DNA of 64,000 nt, from assembly GCA_038142525.1 (NCBI GenBank), contig JAYQKE010000015.1:124001-188000 (forward strand), written 5' to 3'. Source of the stretch: CAJQHK01 sp038142525 (GTDB taxonomy: Bacteria > Pseudomonadota > Alphaproteobacteria > Rickettsiales > UBA1997). A program made the translations under genes and the position numbers. The notes beneath the pieces were generated by a model. The model saw only the letters and a list, made by a program, of their open reading frames with translations. It was not told the origin of the DNA and did no database searches. Shown in pieces: positions 30,328-39,625 of this stretch. Within the stretch, counting starts at the first letter, position 1. Every line of letters begins with the position of its first letter.

Positions 30328-31289
30328 GGGATTGGACATTCCCTCAAAAAAAATTCAGTAGCATTTTCTTTGCGTCTATTGTCGCTATATTTATAGATGA
30401 CAATTCTATTTTCTCTTTCTCCGCTCATATGGCACCAGATGTAACTTTTATAATTACTATCATCTATTACCTGTAAAGTAGTTTCGTCACTACGAATATA
30501 ATCTGATTTTAGAAGATCTGAGGCTAGATATTTAACTATAGAACTCATTGCTTCATTAGAAGCATAGATCGTATAATTACACATTAAATCTCTGCTGATA
30601 TTAATCCCTGATAAAGCAAATTCTTTAGATTGACGATTATAAGGAATGTGATTCATGAATTTCTGAATGATCACATGAGCCACAAATTCATTAGTTGCTC
30701 TGCATGGTAAGAATTGTTTTGGGGCTTTTGCTTTCTTTATATTTTTTTTACATTTGGAGCAGCTATATTTATGGCAGATATTTTTTCTAATCCGGATCTT
30801 CTCTGGAATTATATCGACAAGCTCATTTTCTTCTGTTGTGAAGTCTTTTAGTCTAGCTCCGCATTCACAATTTAATTCAGAATCTGATAATTTATGATGT
30901 ACTTCGTCTCTTGGTAGGTCAGAAGGAAAATTACGATTTCTTTTTTTGGTTATTACAGATAATGTTTCTTTTTCACCTTTTTTATCATGGGATATTTTTA
31001 TATCAGTATCTTCCCTCCCTTTTTCTGATTGGGATTTTGTCTCGGTAATTTTTTCACTGGATTTACCAAATATTTTCTTAGTCAGAGCTGATATCTTTGA
31101 ATTAAGATTCAACATCATTTTATTCAAAGATTTGATCTCTTTGCGTAATATTGCAATCTTATCTTTATATTTATGATTTTGTCTTTCCTGTTTCAGAATA
31201 ATCTTCTCTTTTGAGTGGATTTCTTCATCTTGTTTGCGTAATAAATCTTGTAATTCTTCCTTTGATAATGAGCTTAGTTTACGCTTCAT
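30328..31289 (-). pseudogene. IS66 transposase TnpC, N-terminal part
   Basis: Starts MKRKLSSLSKEELQDLLRK with a long coiled coil (about residues 5-75), the leader KKIFGKSSEKI, a zinc-binding region (CECGARL ... CHKYSCSKCKKN), and the catalytic core start IRSDETTLQVID. It is cut after about EFFLREC by the IS256 right end; the open frame continues for about 18 codons into IS256 sequence. ATG at 31289. Confidence 0.9.
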
Positions 31290-31521
31290 TTTTTATGAAA
31301 ATTTCTATAAAATATGTAGTGATTATACATAGAGAAATATAGCATAAGCCCTTGTAAAGTCTAGCTTTATTGTCAAAAAATGATCTTGTTTTATATCTTT
31401 ATTAAGGGGTTTTTGTGATGATTTTGGAGTAGTTTTTTTGGAGACAAAAAATTGTGTTTTTAGAGAAAATGATGTTGTAGGGTTAGGTATGGGAAGGGGA
31501 TGCTATCGTAAGGGCGGTTAC

Positions 31522-31898
31522 GAATAAACAATTTTCATCAGTTCGAGCTAAAGTTGAACATCCATTTCAAATTATAAAGCATCTTTGGGGCTATAGAAAG
31601 GTTAGATATAATGGTTTACAAAAGAATACTAATCAATTACAAATGCTATCATCCCTTGCTAATCTCTATATGGTTAGAAAAATACTACCAAATACAGCGT
31701 AACAAGGGATAAATGTGTCTAATTTAGCCAAAAATGGTAAAATTAGACAAGAAACTAGAGAAATTACCACAAATAATGCCTAAATTTGGATAAAGATTGT
31801 TAATTTTTAACAAAATTAGCAATCTTTATCCAAATTATAAAAATTTTTTCTGAAAAATGAAAAAATAGACAAAATTAAATAGGAAAATCAGAGGTTCC
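31522..31898 (+). mobile_element. IS5-family element, copy D, 3' part right of IS66
   Basis: Continues the transposase from NKQFSSVRAKVEHPF through the native C-terminus (KILPNTA, stop about 31702), the hairpin, and the right tip GGTTCC ending 31898. Flanked by TTAA (31899-31902). Together with 26623-26696 it is the copy into which IS66 inserted. Confidence 0.88.
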
Positions 31899-31902
31899 TT
31901 AA

Positions 31903-31918
31903 GGAACCTCTGAAAAAC
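31903..31918 (+). mobile_element. Solo 16-bp IS5-family left end
   Basis: GGAACCTCTGAAAAAC follows directly after TTAA, back to back with the right tip of copy D, but then diverges from the element. It marks either an excision scar or the remains of a second element at the same TTAA target. Confidence 0.6.
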
Positions 31919-31984
31919 TAAAATATTAAATAATAACTATAGATTATATAACCAGCTAAGCTAAGCTTGAATATTTAATTGGCT

Positions 31985-32614
31985 ATGATGAAGATATTTT
32001 TAATTCTAATATCATTATTAACTATTATTAATAATAGTTTTGCTCGTCCTATTTCCTATTCTGGTGGCACGACTATTATGCAGAACAATGGCGCTGTTAA
32101 AAATTCTGTACATTTACATTATTCACCAAATTATAAATATTCTATTGGCTATAAGGGTGAATATTTTATAGAAGATAAAATATCTTTAAATTCTCTACAA
32201 TTAAACAATCTTCTTAAAAGATGGAATTTTCCTGGAGCGCAGAGTAATATTTATTTAAAATCAAATATTGGCGATGCTAAAAAATCAGAACAAAATGAAT
32301 TATATGGCTCTATTGGCATAGCAGGAGATTTTGAAACTAGAAAATATTTCATTTCTTATGAAAATAAATATTACAAATCGGATAATATAATTGATCAATT
32401 TGAACAAAATGCTAGAATTGGTATAGCTCCTTATATTGCCAATTATGGTAATTTACATAGCTGGCTCATGTTACAATTTACTCATATTCCAGAATTTGAA
32501 GGTGATGAAATTATTGTCACACCATTAGTCAGACTCTTTAAAGCTTCTTATTTGACTGAATTTGGATTTAGCTCAAATAAGAAATTTTTATTTAATTTTA
32601 TAATTAGATTTTAA
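31985..32614 (+). CDS. Exported protein, possible small outer-membrane beta-barrel
   Basis: I do not recognise a family. The start ATG 31985 gives a signal peptide (MMKIFLILISLLTIINNSFA). The mature part of about 190 residues alternates polar and hydrophobic residues (NSVHLHYSPNYKYSIGYKGE, RKYFISYENKYY, IIVTPLVRLFKASYLTEFGF) and ends NFIIRF with a C-terminal Phe, as outer-membrane barrels do. It stands 2 bp before the MerP-like gene and may be co-transcribed with it, hinting at a metal-related role (inference only). Confidence 0.6.
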   Translation: MMKIFLILISLLTIINNSFARPISYSGGTTIMQNNGAVKNSVHLHYSPNYKYSIGYKGEYFIEDKISLNSLQLNNLLKRWNFPGAQSNIYLKSNIGDAKKSEQNELYGSIGIAGDFETRKYFISYENKYYKSDNIIDQFEQNARIGIAPYIANYGNLHSWLMLQFTHIPEFEGDEIIVTPLVRLFKASYLTEFGFSSNKKFLFNFIIRF

Positions 32615-32616
32615 CA

Positions 32617-32910
32617 ATGTTTAGAAAAATTCTTATAATTATATTTATTAATCTTATTGATATCTCTATAGCAAATGCCAAAGAGATTAATATCGATGTC
32701 AATGGTTTGGTTTGCGAATTTTGCGCCGTTACTATAGAAAAAAACTTTAAAAAAAAAGGGAGGAGGTTCAAGAAGTAAAAGTTGATTTAGAACAAAAAAA
32801 AAGTTTTTTTAACTTTTAAAAAAGATCAAAATTTAGGTGATGAAGAAATTATCGAAGTTATAAAGAATAATGGCTATAATGCTGTTAAAATCAATAGAGA
32901 TGAAAATTAA
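32617..32910 (+). CDS. MerP-like periplasmic heavy-metal-binding protein (two frameshifts)
   Basis: A signal peptide (MFRKILIIIFINLIDISIANA) is followed by an HMA domain: INIDVNGLVCEFCAVTIEK holds the CxxC metal site. The frame is lost in the A/G run near 32755 and again in the A/T runs near 32805; in between and after, EEVQEVKVDLEQKKVFLTF and DEEIIEVIKNNGYNAVKI complete the beta-alpha-beta fold. Total of about 98 codons matches MerP size. It overlaps the next gene, a MerT-like permease, by 11 bp. Confidence 0.75.
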
Positions 32911-33274
32911 TATAAAAGAAGTAATATTGCCATTTTTTGCTTTATTTACCTCTATCTCAACAATTATCTGCTGTGCTTTACCAATAATTTTGGTCATGCT
33001 TGGAATGGGTGCTGTCTTTGCCAACCTTACAGCCAATTTTCCTTTCATTATTTGGCTAGCTGGAAAAAGCCTTTATCTGTTTATCATAGCTATAATTTTT
33101 TTGCTAATTGGCGGATATTTCATTTTTTTAAAAGCCGAAACCTGTCCAGCAGATAAGAAATTAGCCGATATTTGCCAAAAAACTAAAAAATTCAATAAAA
33201 TCATCTGGTTCTTTTCAGTAATAATTTTATTAATTAGCTTCTTTTTTAAATATATCTTGGTTTTAATTTATTAA
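32900..33274 (+). CDS. MerT-like heavy-metal transport membrane protein
   Basis: Start chosen at ATG 32900, which overlaps the MerP-like stop. Three membrane spans; the first carries TIICCALPIILVMLGMGA, the vicinal Cys pair followed by LP that is the MerT signature. A second Cys pair (ETCPADKKLADICQK) lies in the loop between spans 2 and 3, again as in MerT. No merA or merR is visible, so the metal may be mercury or another soft metal. Its stop overlaps the convergent aroQ end. Confidence 0.75.
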   Translation: MKINIKEVILPFFALFTSISTIICCALPIILVMLGMGAVFANLTANFPFIIWLAGKSLYLFIIAIIFLLIGGYFIFLKAETCPADKKLADICQKTKKFNKIIWFFSVIILLISFFFKYILVLIY

Positions 33275-33690
33275 AGACAGTAACGCCAATTCATAACCTT
33301 TGGAGCCAAAGCCAACAATAATGCCATCAGAAATATCAGAAATTAAGGATTTATGGCGAAAATCCTCCCTTTTATAAATATTTGAAAGATGTAATTCAAT
33401 TTTTTTGCCATTGAAAATTTCTAAAGCATCACGAATAGCAACTGAAGTGTGGGTATAAGCAAAGTGACATTGATAATAATGACATCAAATTTATCAATGG
33501 CATTTTGGATTAAATCAATGATATCACTTTCAGAATTTTTTTGCTCAAAAACCACTTTTAAATTATTATTCTGAGCAATTTTTTGACATTTTTCTTCAAT
33601 ATCTTTTAAAGAATCATTGCCATAAATATCCTTATTTCTAAGAGATAGAAGATTTAGATTTGGTCCATTAATTATTAATATTCTTTTCAT
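33263..33690 (-). CDS. aroQ: 3-Dehydroquinate dehydratase, type II (one frameshift)
   Basis: Third step of the shikimate pathway. IINGPNLNLLSLRNKDIYG holds the catalytic Tyr/Asn region; the frame breaks near 33465, where one added base restores TFAYTHTSVAIRDAL and then KKIELHLSNIYKREDFR to GSKGYELALLSLIN before the stop at 33263. Corrected length of about 142 residues is normal. It overlaps the MerT-like gene tail to tail. Confidence 0.92.
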
Positions 33691-33721
33691 TATAAAAAAA
33701 CAACTTCTCCTTGCGAGCTAT

Positions 33722-33769
33722 AGCAATTCCTAACTTTAAAAATCTCTTAAAGATGGGAATTGATATTAA
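33722..33769. repeat. Short intergenic palindrome of the dispersed family
   Basis: CAATTCCTAACTTTAA and TTAAAGATGGGAATTG pair with two mismatches across a short A/T loop. It shares the CTTTAA core and GGAATTG ends with copies at 49356 and 55042. Confidence 0.5.
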
Positions 33770-33777
33770 TCACAATA

Positions 33778-34526
33778 TTATTTATTTAACCTAACATATA
33801 CCCCAATTGTAACAAAAATTGAAATGATATAAGTAACACAAATTACTGATAAAGTAATCCAAGGCTCCGTTATTAAGCCAACAATTATAAGGCCCAAAAC
33901 TAATAATGTTATATGAGTACAATCATTTCTGATTGGAATATGTTTAATTGAGATAGTTGGAATAGTGCTGGTCGCACAAATAGCTATAATACAAGAGTAA
34001 GAAATTATCAATCTTGGATCATTAAAAAAATAATCTTCACCATATTGAAAAGTTAAAACCAAAGGCATCATCATCATTGTAGTCGCAACTGGCGATGGAA
34101 TTCCCTGAAAGAAATATTTATCTAAAATTGGATTTTTTTCTTAGCTTTATTGGTAATATTAAATCTGGCCAAACGAATTGCCATAGAAATAGTATAAATC
34201 AAAACCATTGCCAAATCAAAACCTCCAATATCAACAAATTTATTAATCCAATTATAAATAATAAAGGCTGGAACAACACCAAAATTGACAAAATCAGCCA
34301 AAGAATCAAGCTCAGCACCAAATTCACTAGTAGAATTTAAAAATCTGGCAAGCCTACCATCAACCGCATCTAAAATTGCAACAAATAATAAAAGTGATGT
34401 AGCGTAATACCAATTTTGTTCAAATGAATATTTAATTGCCATTAACCCAATGCAAAGAGCAAAAAGTGTTACAGCACTTGGAATGAATTTAGCAAAGCTA
34501 ATAGATCCAGGGTTAGATTTATCCAT
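33778..34526 (-). CDS. pssA: CDP-diacylglycerol-serine O-phosphatidyltransferase (frameshifted)
   Basis: Makes phosphatidylserine, precursor of phosphatidylethanolamine. The CDP-alcohol phosphotransferase motif D53xxDG57xxAR61x8G70xxxD74xxxD78 is complete (ILDAVDGRLARFL ... EFGAELDSLAD). The frame breaks around 34090-34140 in an A run; the C-terminal half (PLVLTFQYGEDYF onward) supplies the remaining membrane spans. About 249 residues after correction. It is divergent from tkt. Confidence 0.9.
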
Positions 34527-34590
34527 TGATTATTTATAAAATATTGATTACAAATTTATATCGATAATGAAAAGTACCAATTTTTAATAA

Positions 34591-36555
34591 ATGAATCAAG
34601 AAAAAAATAATTCTTTGGTCAATGCCATCAGATTTTTATCCATAGATGCTATTGAAAAAGCCAAATCTGGCCATCCTGGAATGCCAATGGGTTTTGCTGA
34701 TATTGCCTTTATATTATTCTCAGAATTCCTGAAATTTAATCCAAATGAGCCAAAATGGCCCAATCGTGATCGCTTTATTTTATCAGCTGGTCATGGTTCA
34801 ATGCTTTTATATTCTTTATATTACCTTTTAGGTTATAAAGATATTTCTCTTGATGATATTAAAAATTTTAGACAATTACATTCCAAAACTGCGGGACATC
34901 CCGAATATGGCGAGTTGGAAGCAATTGAAACCACCACTGGCCCTTTGGGTCAGGGTATTGCTAATGCTGTTGGTATGGCACTTGCTGGTAAAATAAATGG
35001 TGCTAGATTTGGTTCCGACATTATTGATAATAAAATTTACTGCATAGTTGGCGATGGCTGTTTAATGGAAGGTATAAGCCAAGAAGCAATTTCAATTGCT
35101 GCTAATTTAAAATTAAACAATCTAATTGCTCTTTGGGATAATAATAATATTTCGATTGACGGTAAAATTAATATTACAAGTTCAGAAAATATTCCACTTC
35201 GTTTTGAAGCAGCTGGTTGGAAAGTCATTTCGATTGACGGTCATGATCATGTTCAAATTAGAGAAGCTTTAATAAAGGCTCAAAATTCTGATAAACCAGT
35301 TTTAATTGATTGCAAAACTACCATTGCTTTTGGATCACCCAACAAATCTGGCTCAGAAAAATCACATGGCTCACCACTTGGAAAAGATGAAATTGAATTA
35401 ACAAAAAAAGAATTAGATTGGAATTATGCTGAATTTGAAATAGCGGATGATATTTTAACAAAATGGCGTGAAATTGGTTCTAGAAATATTGATTCATATC
35501 AAAAATGGCAAAAAAATCTAGAAAATTCTGGTAAAAAAGAGCAATTTTACAAAATGAATGATAAAATTTTACCAGATTTATCAGAAAAAATTGTCAAATT
35601 TAAAAAAGAAATTTTAGAAGAGGGAAAGCCTCAGGCCACAAGAAAATCTTCTGCCAAAATCTTGGAATTTTTTACTAAAGAAATTGATTTTTTAATTTCT
35701 GGTTCGGCAGATTTAACTGGCTCAGTTGGCACGAAAACTTCTTCTACAGAATCTCTTAGTGCAGAAAATTACAATAATCGCTATATTCATTATGGTATTA
35801 GAGAGCATGGTATGGCGGGTATGATGAATGGTATGTCGCTTTATGGTGGAATTTTACCATTATCTGGTACATTTTTAGTCTTTGCTGATTATATGAAGCC
35901 AGCAATTAGACTTGCCTCTATGATGCAAAGACAGATTTTTTATATTTTTACCCATGATTCAATTGGTCTTGGTGAAGATGGACCAACTCATCAGGCAGTA
36001 GAACATTTGGCAAATCTTCGATCAATTCCAAATCTTAATGTTTTTAGGCCTTGCGATGATTTTGAAACCTTAGCCTGCTATGAAATGGCTTTAAATTCTA
36101 AAAACACACCTTCCGCCTTTTCCTTAACTCGTCAAAATTTAGCCTTTTCTACTCAAAAAGAAAATCCAGATATTTATAAAGGTGGTTATATTATTTATTC
36201 TAATAATGAAGATCCAGATCTTTCAATCTTGGCAACCGGTTCTGAAGTTGAAATTGCTATTGAAGCTTCTAAAAAACTTTTGGATGAAAAAAATATCACT
36301 TCGAAGGTGATTTCGATTCCATGTTTTGAAATTTTTGATTCTCAATCTGAAGAATATCGTAATAAAATTCTAGGAAATAAAAATAACTTAAAAATCGCTG
36401 TTGAAGCAGCAATTAAACAAGGATGGGAAAAATATATTGGCGATAAGGGGAGTTTTATTGGCATGAATAGTTTTGGCGCTTCTGGAAAATATCAGGATTT
36501 ATATCAGCATTTCGGCATTACAGCTGAAAATATTGTGAAGCAAATTAAAATATGA
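34591..36555 (+). CDS. tkt: Transketolase
   Basis: TPP enzyme of the pentose phosphate pathway moving two-carbon units. It is intact at 654 residues. Motifs: KSGHPGMPMGFADIAF near the start, TTGPLGQGIANAVGMAL, the TPP motif GDGCLMEGISQEA ... LWDNNNISIDG, IREHGMAGMMNGM and HDSIGLGEDGPTHQAVEHL. Confidence 0.97.
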   Translation: MNQEKNNSLVNAIRFLSIDAIEKAKSGHPGMPMGFADIAFILFSEFLKFNPNEPKWPNRDRFILSAGHGSMLLYSLYYLLGYKDISLDDIKNFRQLHSKTAGHPEYGELEAIETTTGPLGQGIANAVGMALAGKINGARFGSDIIDNKIYCIVGDGCLMEGISQEAISIAANLKLNNLIALWDNNNISIDGKINITSSENIPLRFEAAGWKVISIDGHDHVQIREALIKAQNSDKPVLIDCKTTIAFGSPNKSGSEKSHGSPLGKDEIELTKKELDWNYAEFEIADDILTKWREIGSRNIDSYQKWQKNLENSGKKEQFYKMNDKILPDLSEKIVKFKKEILEEGKPQATRKSSAKILEFFTKEIDFLISGSADLTGSVGTKTSSTESLSAENYNNRYIHYGIREHGMAGMMNGMSLYGGILPLSGTFLVFADYMKPAIRLASMMQRQIFYIFTHDSIGLGEDGPTHQAVEHLANLRSIPNLNVFRPCDDFETLACYEMALNSKNTPSAFSLTRQNLAFSTQKENPDIYKGGYIIYSNNEDPDLSILATGSEVEIAIEASKKLLDEKNITSKVISIPCFEIFDSQSEEYRNKILGNKNNLKIAVEAAIKQGWEKYIGDKGSFIGMNSFGASGKYQDLYQHFGITAENIVKQIKI

Positions 36556-36556
36556 T

Positions 36557-36598
36557 ATCAATTATCATTTCAAAATAGTTTTTAAATTGATAATTGAT
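36557..36598. repeat. Hairpin after tkt, related to 9165-9210
   Basis: ATCAATTATCA (36557-36567) and TGATAATTGAT (36588-36598) pair perfectly, and the next inner bases TTT/AAA extend the stem. The same arms occur upstream of the polyketide synthase. It could also end tkt transcription, but no T run follows. Confidence 0.55.
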
Positions 36599-36743
36599 CT
36601 AGGTTAGTAAAGCAAAAACCTTACCACGGGACCGATTAAAAAATATCAAAAATTTCTAAAAAACAAAAACCGATCTTTTGTTTTTTCAAAAATTCAATAA
36701 TAGCACTCATCATCTCTAAAGAGACTTTAAATCCTAAAATTGC

Positions 36744-36798
36744 TATAGCCAACTAGTTAACATTAATTAAATATTCAAACTTAACTTAGCTGGCTATA
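36744..36798. mobile_element. 55-bp miniature element with IS630-like ends
   Basis: TATAGCCAACTAGTTAA and TTAACTTAGCTGGCTATA form the ends; they match the terminal TATAGCCAACTAAATTAAGC of the IS630 element at 56590. The termini are flanked by or include TA, the IS630/Tc1 target. Confidence 0.55.
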
Positions 36799-36966
36799 TA
36801 ACGCATTAAGTAGCGATAATAGCAACTACGCAATATGCAGAAATTAAATAAAAAGGTACTAAAAACATAACTAATTGATTAAAGTTGATTTTCAATTATG
36901 ACGAATAAATTAATAATATTTTTTTATTATGCAATAAAAAAATGACGATTAATATTATGTCGTTTT

Positions 36967-37003
36967 TCAACTTTAAAGAGGCTTTTACTATAGGTAAATT
37001 TAT
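36967..37003. repeat. Dispersed CAACTTTAAAG repeat
   Basis: TCAACTTTAAAG followed by CTTTTACTATAGGTAAATTT. The same two blocks occur at 62086-62122 and, inverted, at 57611-57644. Confidence 0.5.
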
Positions 37004-37064
37004 TGATAAAATTTTATCTGAAATATTAGATATATTTTAGTAATAATTTTATCTTGCAAATTTC

Positions 37065-39373
37065 TTAATCATTTTTTTCCTCAATCACTTCCCTCTTGCC
37101 AGAGTGACTTGGTGGAGTTACAACACTCTCCTTCTCCATTCTTTCAATAAGATTTGTTGCCTTATTATAACCAATCCTTAATTGTCTTTGAACATAACTA
37201 ATTGAAGGTTTTTTATCCCTCTTAACAATCGCTACTGCCTGATCATAAATATCTGCACTCTCATCAACTGCAACTGAAAGACCAGAAGAAGATGAGTTGC
37301 CAGATTTTTTGGATCTTCACTTTCAACTGAGTCAAATTCACTGAGAATTTTTTCAGAATTATATTTATTATTCTGCTCTACTTTTTGCATCTTAATATAA
37401 TTAACAACTGTTTCTACCTCGCCATCAGAGCAAAATGGACCGTGAACCCGAAGCATCTTATTACCACCAGAAAGATAAATCATATCACCCTGCCCCAAAA
37501 GTTGTTCACCGCCCTGCACACCAAGAATAGTTCTACTGTCAATTTTAGAAGTAACCTGAAAACTAATTCTAGTTGGAAAATTAGACTTAATAATACCAGT
37601 AATAACATCAACTGAAGGCCTTTGAGTTGCCATGATAATATGAATTCCAGCGACCCTTGCCATTTGAGCTAATCTTTGAATTGAACCTTCTATTTCTTTA
37701 CCAGCAACAAGCATTAAATCAGCCATCTCATCAACAATTACTACAATGAATGGCAATTTATCATTCTCTATTACCACCTCATCCATTATGGCCTCACCAG
37801 TTTCAGGATCAAAACCAGTTTGAATTTTTCTAGTTAAAACCTGATTATGCTTTTTAGCGTAAGTGATTTTTTCATTATAATTATTAATATTTCTAACATT
37901 AAGACTAGACATTAATTTATATCTTTCTTCCATCTCTTTAACTGCCCATTTTAGAGCAATAATTGCCTTATGAGGATTGGTTACAACAGGAGATAATAAA
38001 TGCGGAATTCCATCATAAATTGAAAGCTCAAGCATTTTTGGATCAATCATAATGAATTTACATTCATCCGGAGAAAAACGAAATAAAAGCGATAGAATCA
38101 TGGCATTAATACCAACCGACTTACCAGAACCTGTAGTACCTGCAACCAACAAATGTGGCATTTTGGCTAAATCAGCAATAATTGGCAGACCACCAATATC
38201 CTTACCCAAAATTAAAGGTAGAGAAGCCTGACTATAACGATATTCATTAGATTCTATCATTTCTCTAAAGAAAATAATTTCCCTATCCTTATTAGGAAGT
38301 TCAAAACCAATGGTCGTCTTACCTGGAATAACTGAAATTCTAGTAGAAACGGCACTCATTGAACGGGCAATATCTTCAGCTAAACCAATAATTCGTGAGG
38401 ATTTAGTGCCAGGAGCTGGCTCAAATTCATGCAAAGTAATAACAGGACCCAATTTTGCTGAGATCGCTTGACCATGAACACCAAAATCACTCAAAGTTTT
38501 AACCAATAATTTACCCTGTTCTTCTAATTGTTTTTTACTAACTTTTTTAACATTATTTTCTTCCAACTCATTTAATAGATCTGTTCTAGGCAATCCATAT
38601 AAGGAATCACCTTTGGATAAATTTTGTAAAGATTGTCTAGTTTTATTAACTTTTTTAGTTTGAGATTCAGGCTTTTCAACTTCTTCTATTTTACTTTCTA
38701 TATTTTCAACTATTTTTTCCTCAGGATCTATATCTTTTTCATTTGCAAGATCTTTTTTATCAATTCTATTTATTGAAATTTTGTTTTTAAATATTGATTC
38801 TATCAATAAATTAAAACCATGTCTTATCAATAAGACGGAAAATCTAATAAAATAACTAATATCACTGATTTTAACCTCAATAATTGCTAACATAGTAAAA
38901 ATTGCAATTACCAAACCCAAAAATGCCGCAACAATTTCAGGTAAAAATATTTTATTAATAATAAAAAAGCCATTAACACCGCCAGGAGTTGAGAAAATCC
39001 ACCAATCTGGCTCAGGGAATATAGCAAAAAATGTTGATAGTGATAAAATAAATATAGGTAATAATATAAATTTCATTACTATGTTCTTTTTTGAACCTCT
39101 GCTTGATATTTTTACCCCTATCTTAAATATCATAAAACAGAGAAAGAATGCAGAAAATCCAATAGTTTGAAATAATAGATCAGAAATATGAGAACCAGAA
39201 ATACCCATCCAATTTTTTACTTCGCCTGAAGTTGAGGAGCTGTTAAATGAGGGATCTTCTGGATTAAAACCAAGTAATGAAAAAAATGTAAAAATTGAAA
39301 ATATGATTAGAAATATCCCTATTAGAAATATTACAATCTTTTGCAATAAAATATGTAATTTATTTTGCCACAT
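37065..39373 (-). CDS. ftsK: DNA translocase FtsK (one frameshift near the C-terminus)
   Basis: Septum-bound DNA pump for chromosome segregation. Four N-terminal membrane spans (residues about 10-165) are followed by a charged linker (about 195-270), the motor domain with Walker A GTTGSGKS at 412-419 and Walker B FIVVIVDEMADLM, and MARVAGIHIIMATQRPSVDV. The frame breaks in the A run near 37303; adding one base gives DLYDQ-like SADIYDQAVAIVKRDKKPS and then GYNKATNLIERMEKES, the winged-helix gamma domain that reads polar KOPS sites. Corrected length about 769 residues. Confidence 0.94.
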
Positions 39374-39388
39374 ATAATTAATTATAGA

Positions 39389-39577
39389 TTAAATCTTAAG
39401 GAGCCTCTGAAACCCAATGATACATTTAAGGACTATCCCATTCACAATCCTACAATGACAATTTCTATCTTTAAAGAAATTTTTGGTTTTATTATCGCCT
39501 AGGAATGCTAAAATAATAAGTTTTCTAAAATCAAAATCCACAGAGATTTTGTGAGTCATAAATTTACCATAACTCAT
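39389..39577 (-). other. Unidentified ORF fragment next to a degenerate IS5-type end
   Basis: A 62-residue frame (MSYGKFMTHKISVDFDF...) with no recognised family. Its 3' end reads through GGGTTTCAGAGGCTCC (39400-39415 region), a degenerate form of the IS5-family terminus, next to TTAA. It could be a transposase remnant or chance. Confidence 0.25.
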
Positions 39578-39625
39578 CTTTTAAATTGACCATTTAGAAA
39601 GTTTAATTAAACAAATTAATCTTGA

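Larger units (their letters stand above)
26697..31521 (-). mobile_element. IS66-family element, split by IS5 and IS256 insertions
   Basis: Terminal inverted repeats GTAAACGCCCTTACGATAGC (26697) and GCTATCGTAAGGGCGGTTAC (ending 31521) are near perfect. GAATAAAC occurs on both sides (26689-26696, 31522-31529), the 8-bp duplication typical of IS66. The tnpC gene on the minus strand is broken by an IS5-family copy (27351-28702) and an IS256-family element (28767-30327); the 64 bp between those two elements match neither end of tnpC clearly. Only tnpC is visible, no tnpA or tnpB, as in the ISBst12-like subgroup. Confidence 0.88.
36556..37064. other. Intergenic region with hairpins and a miniature element
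   Basis: No coding sequence is seen. It holds the hairpin at 36557-36598, a 55-bp element at 36744-36798, an 11-bp-stem hairpin (36918-36943) and a member of the CAACTTTAAAG family (36967-37003). tkt and ftsK converge on this region. Confidence 0.6.
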
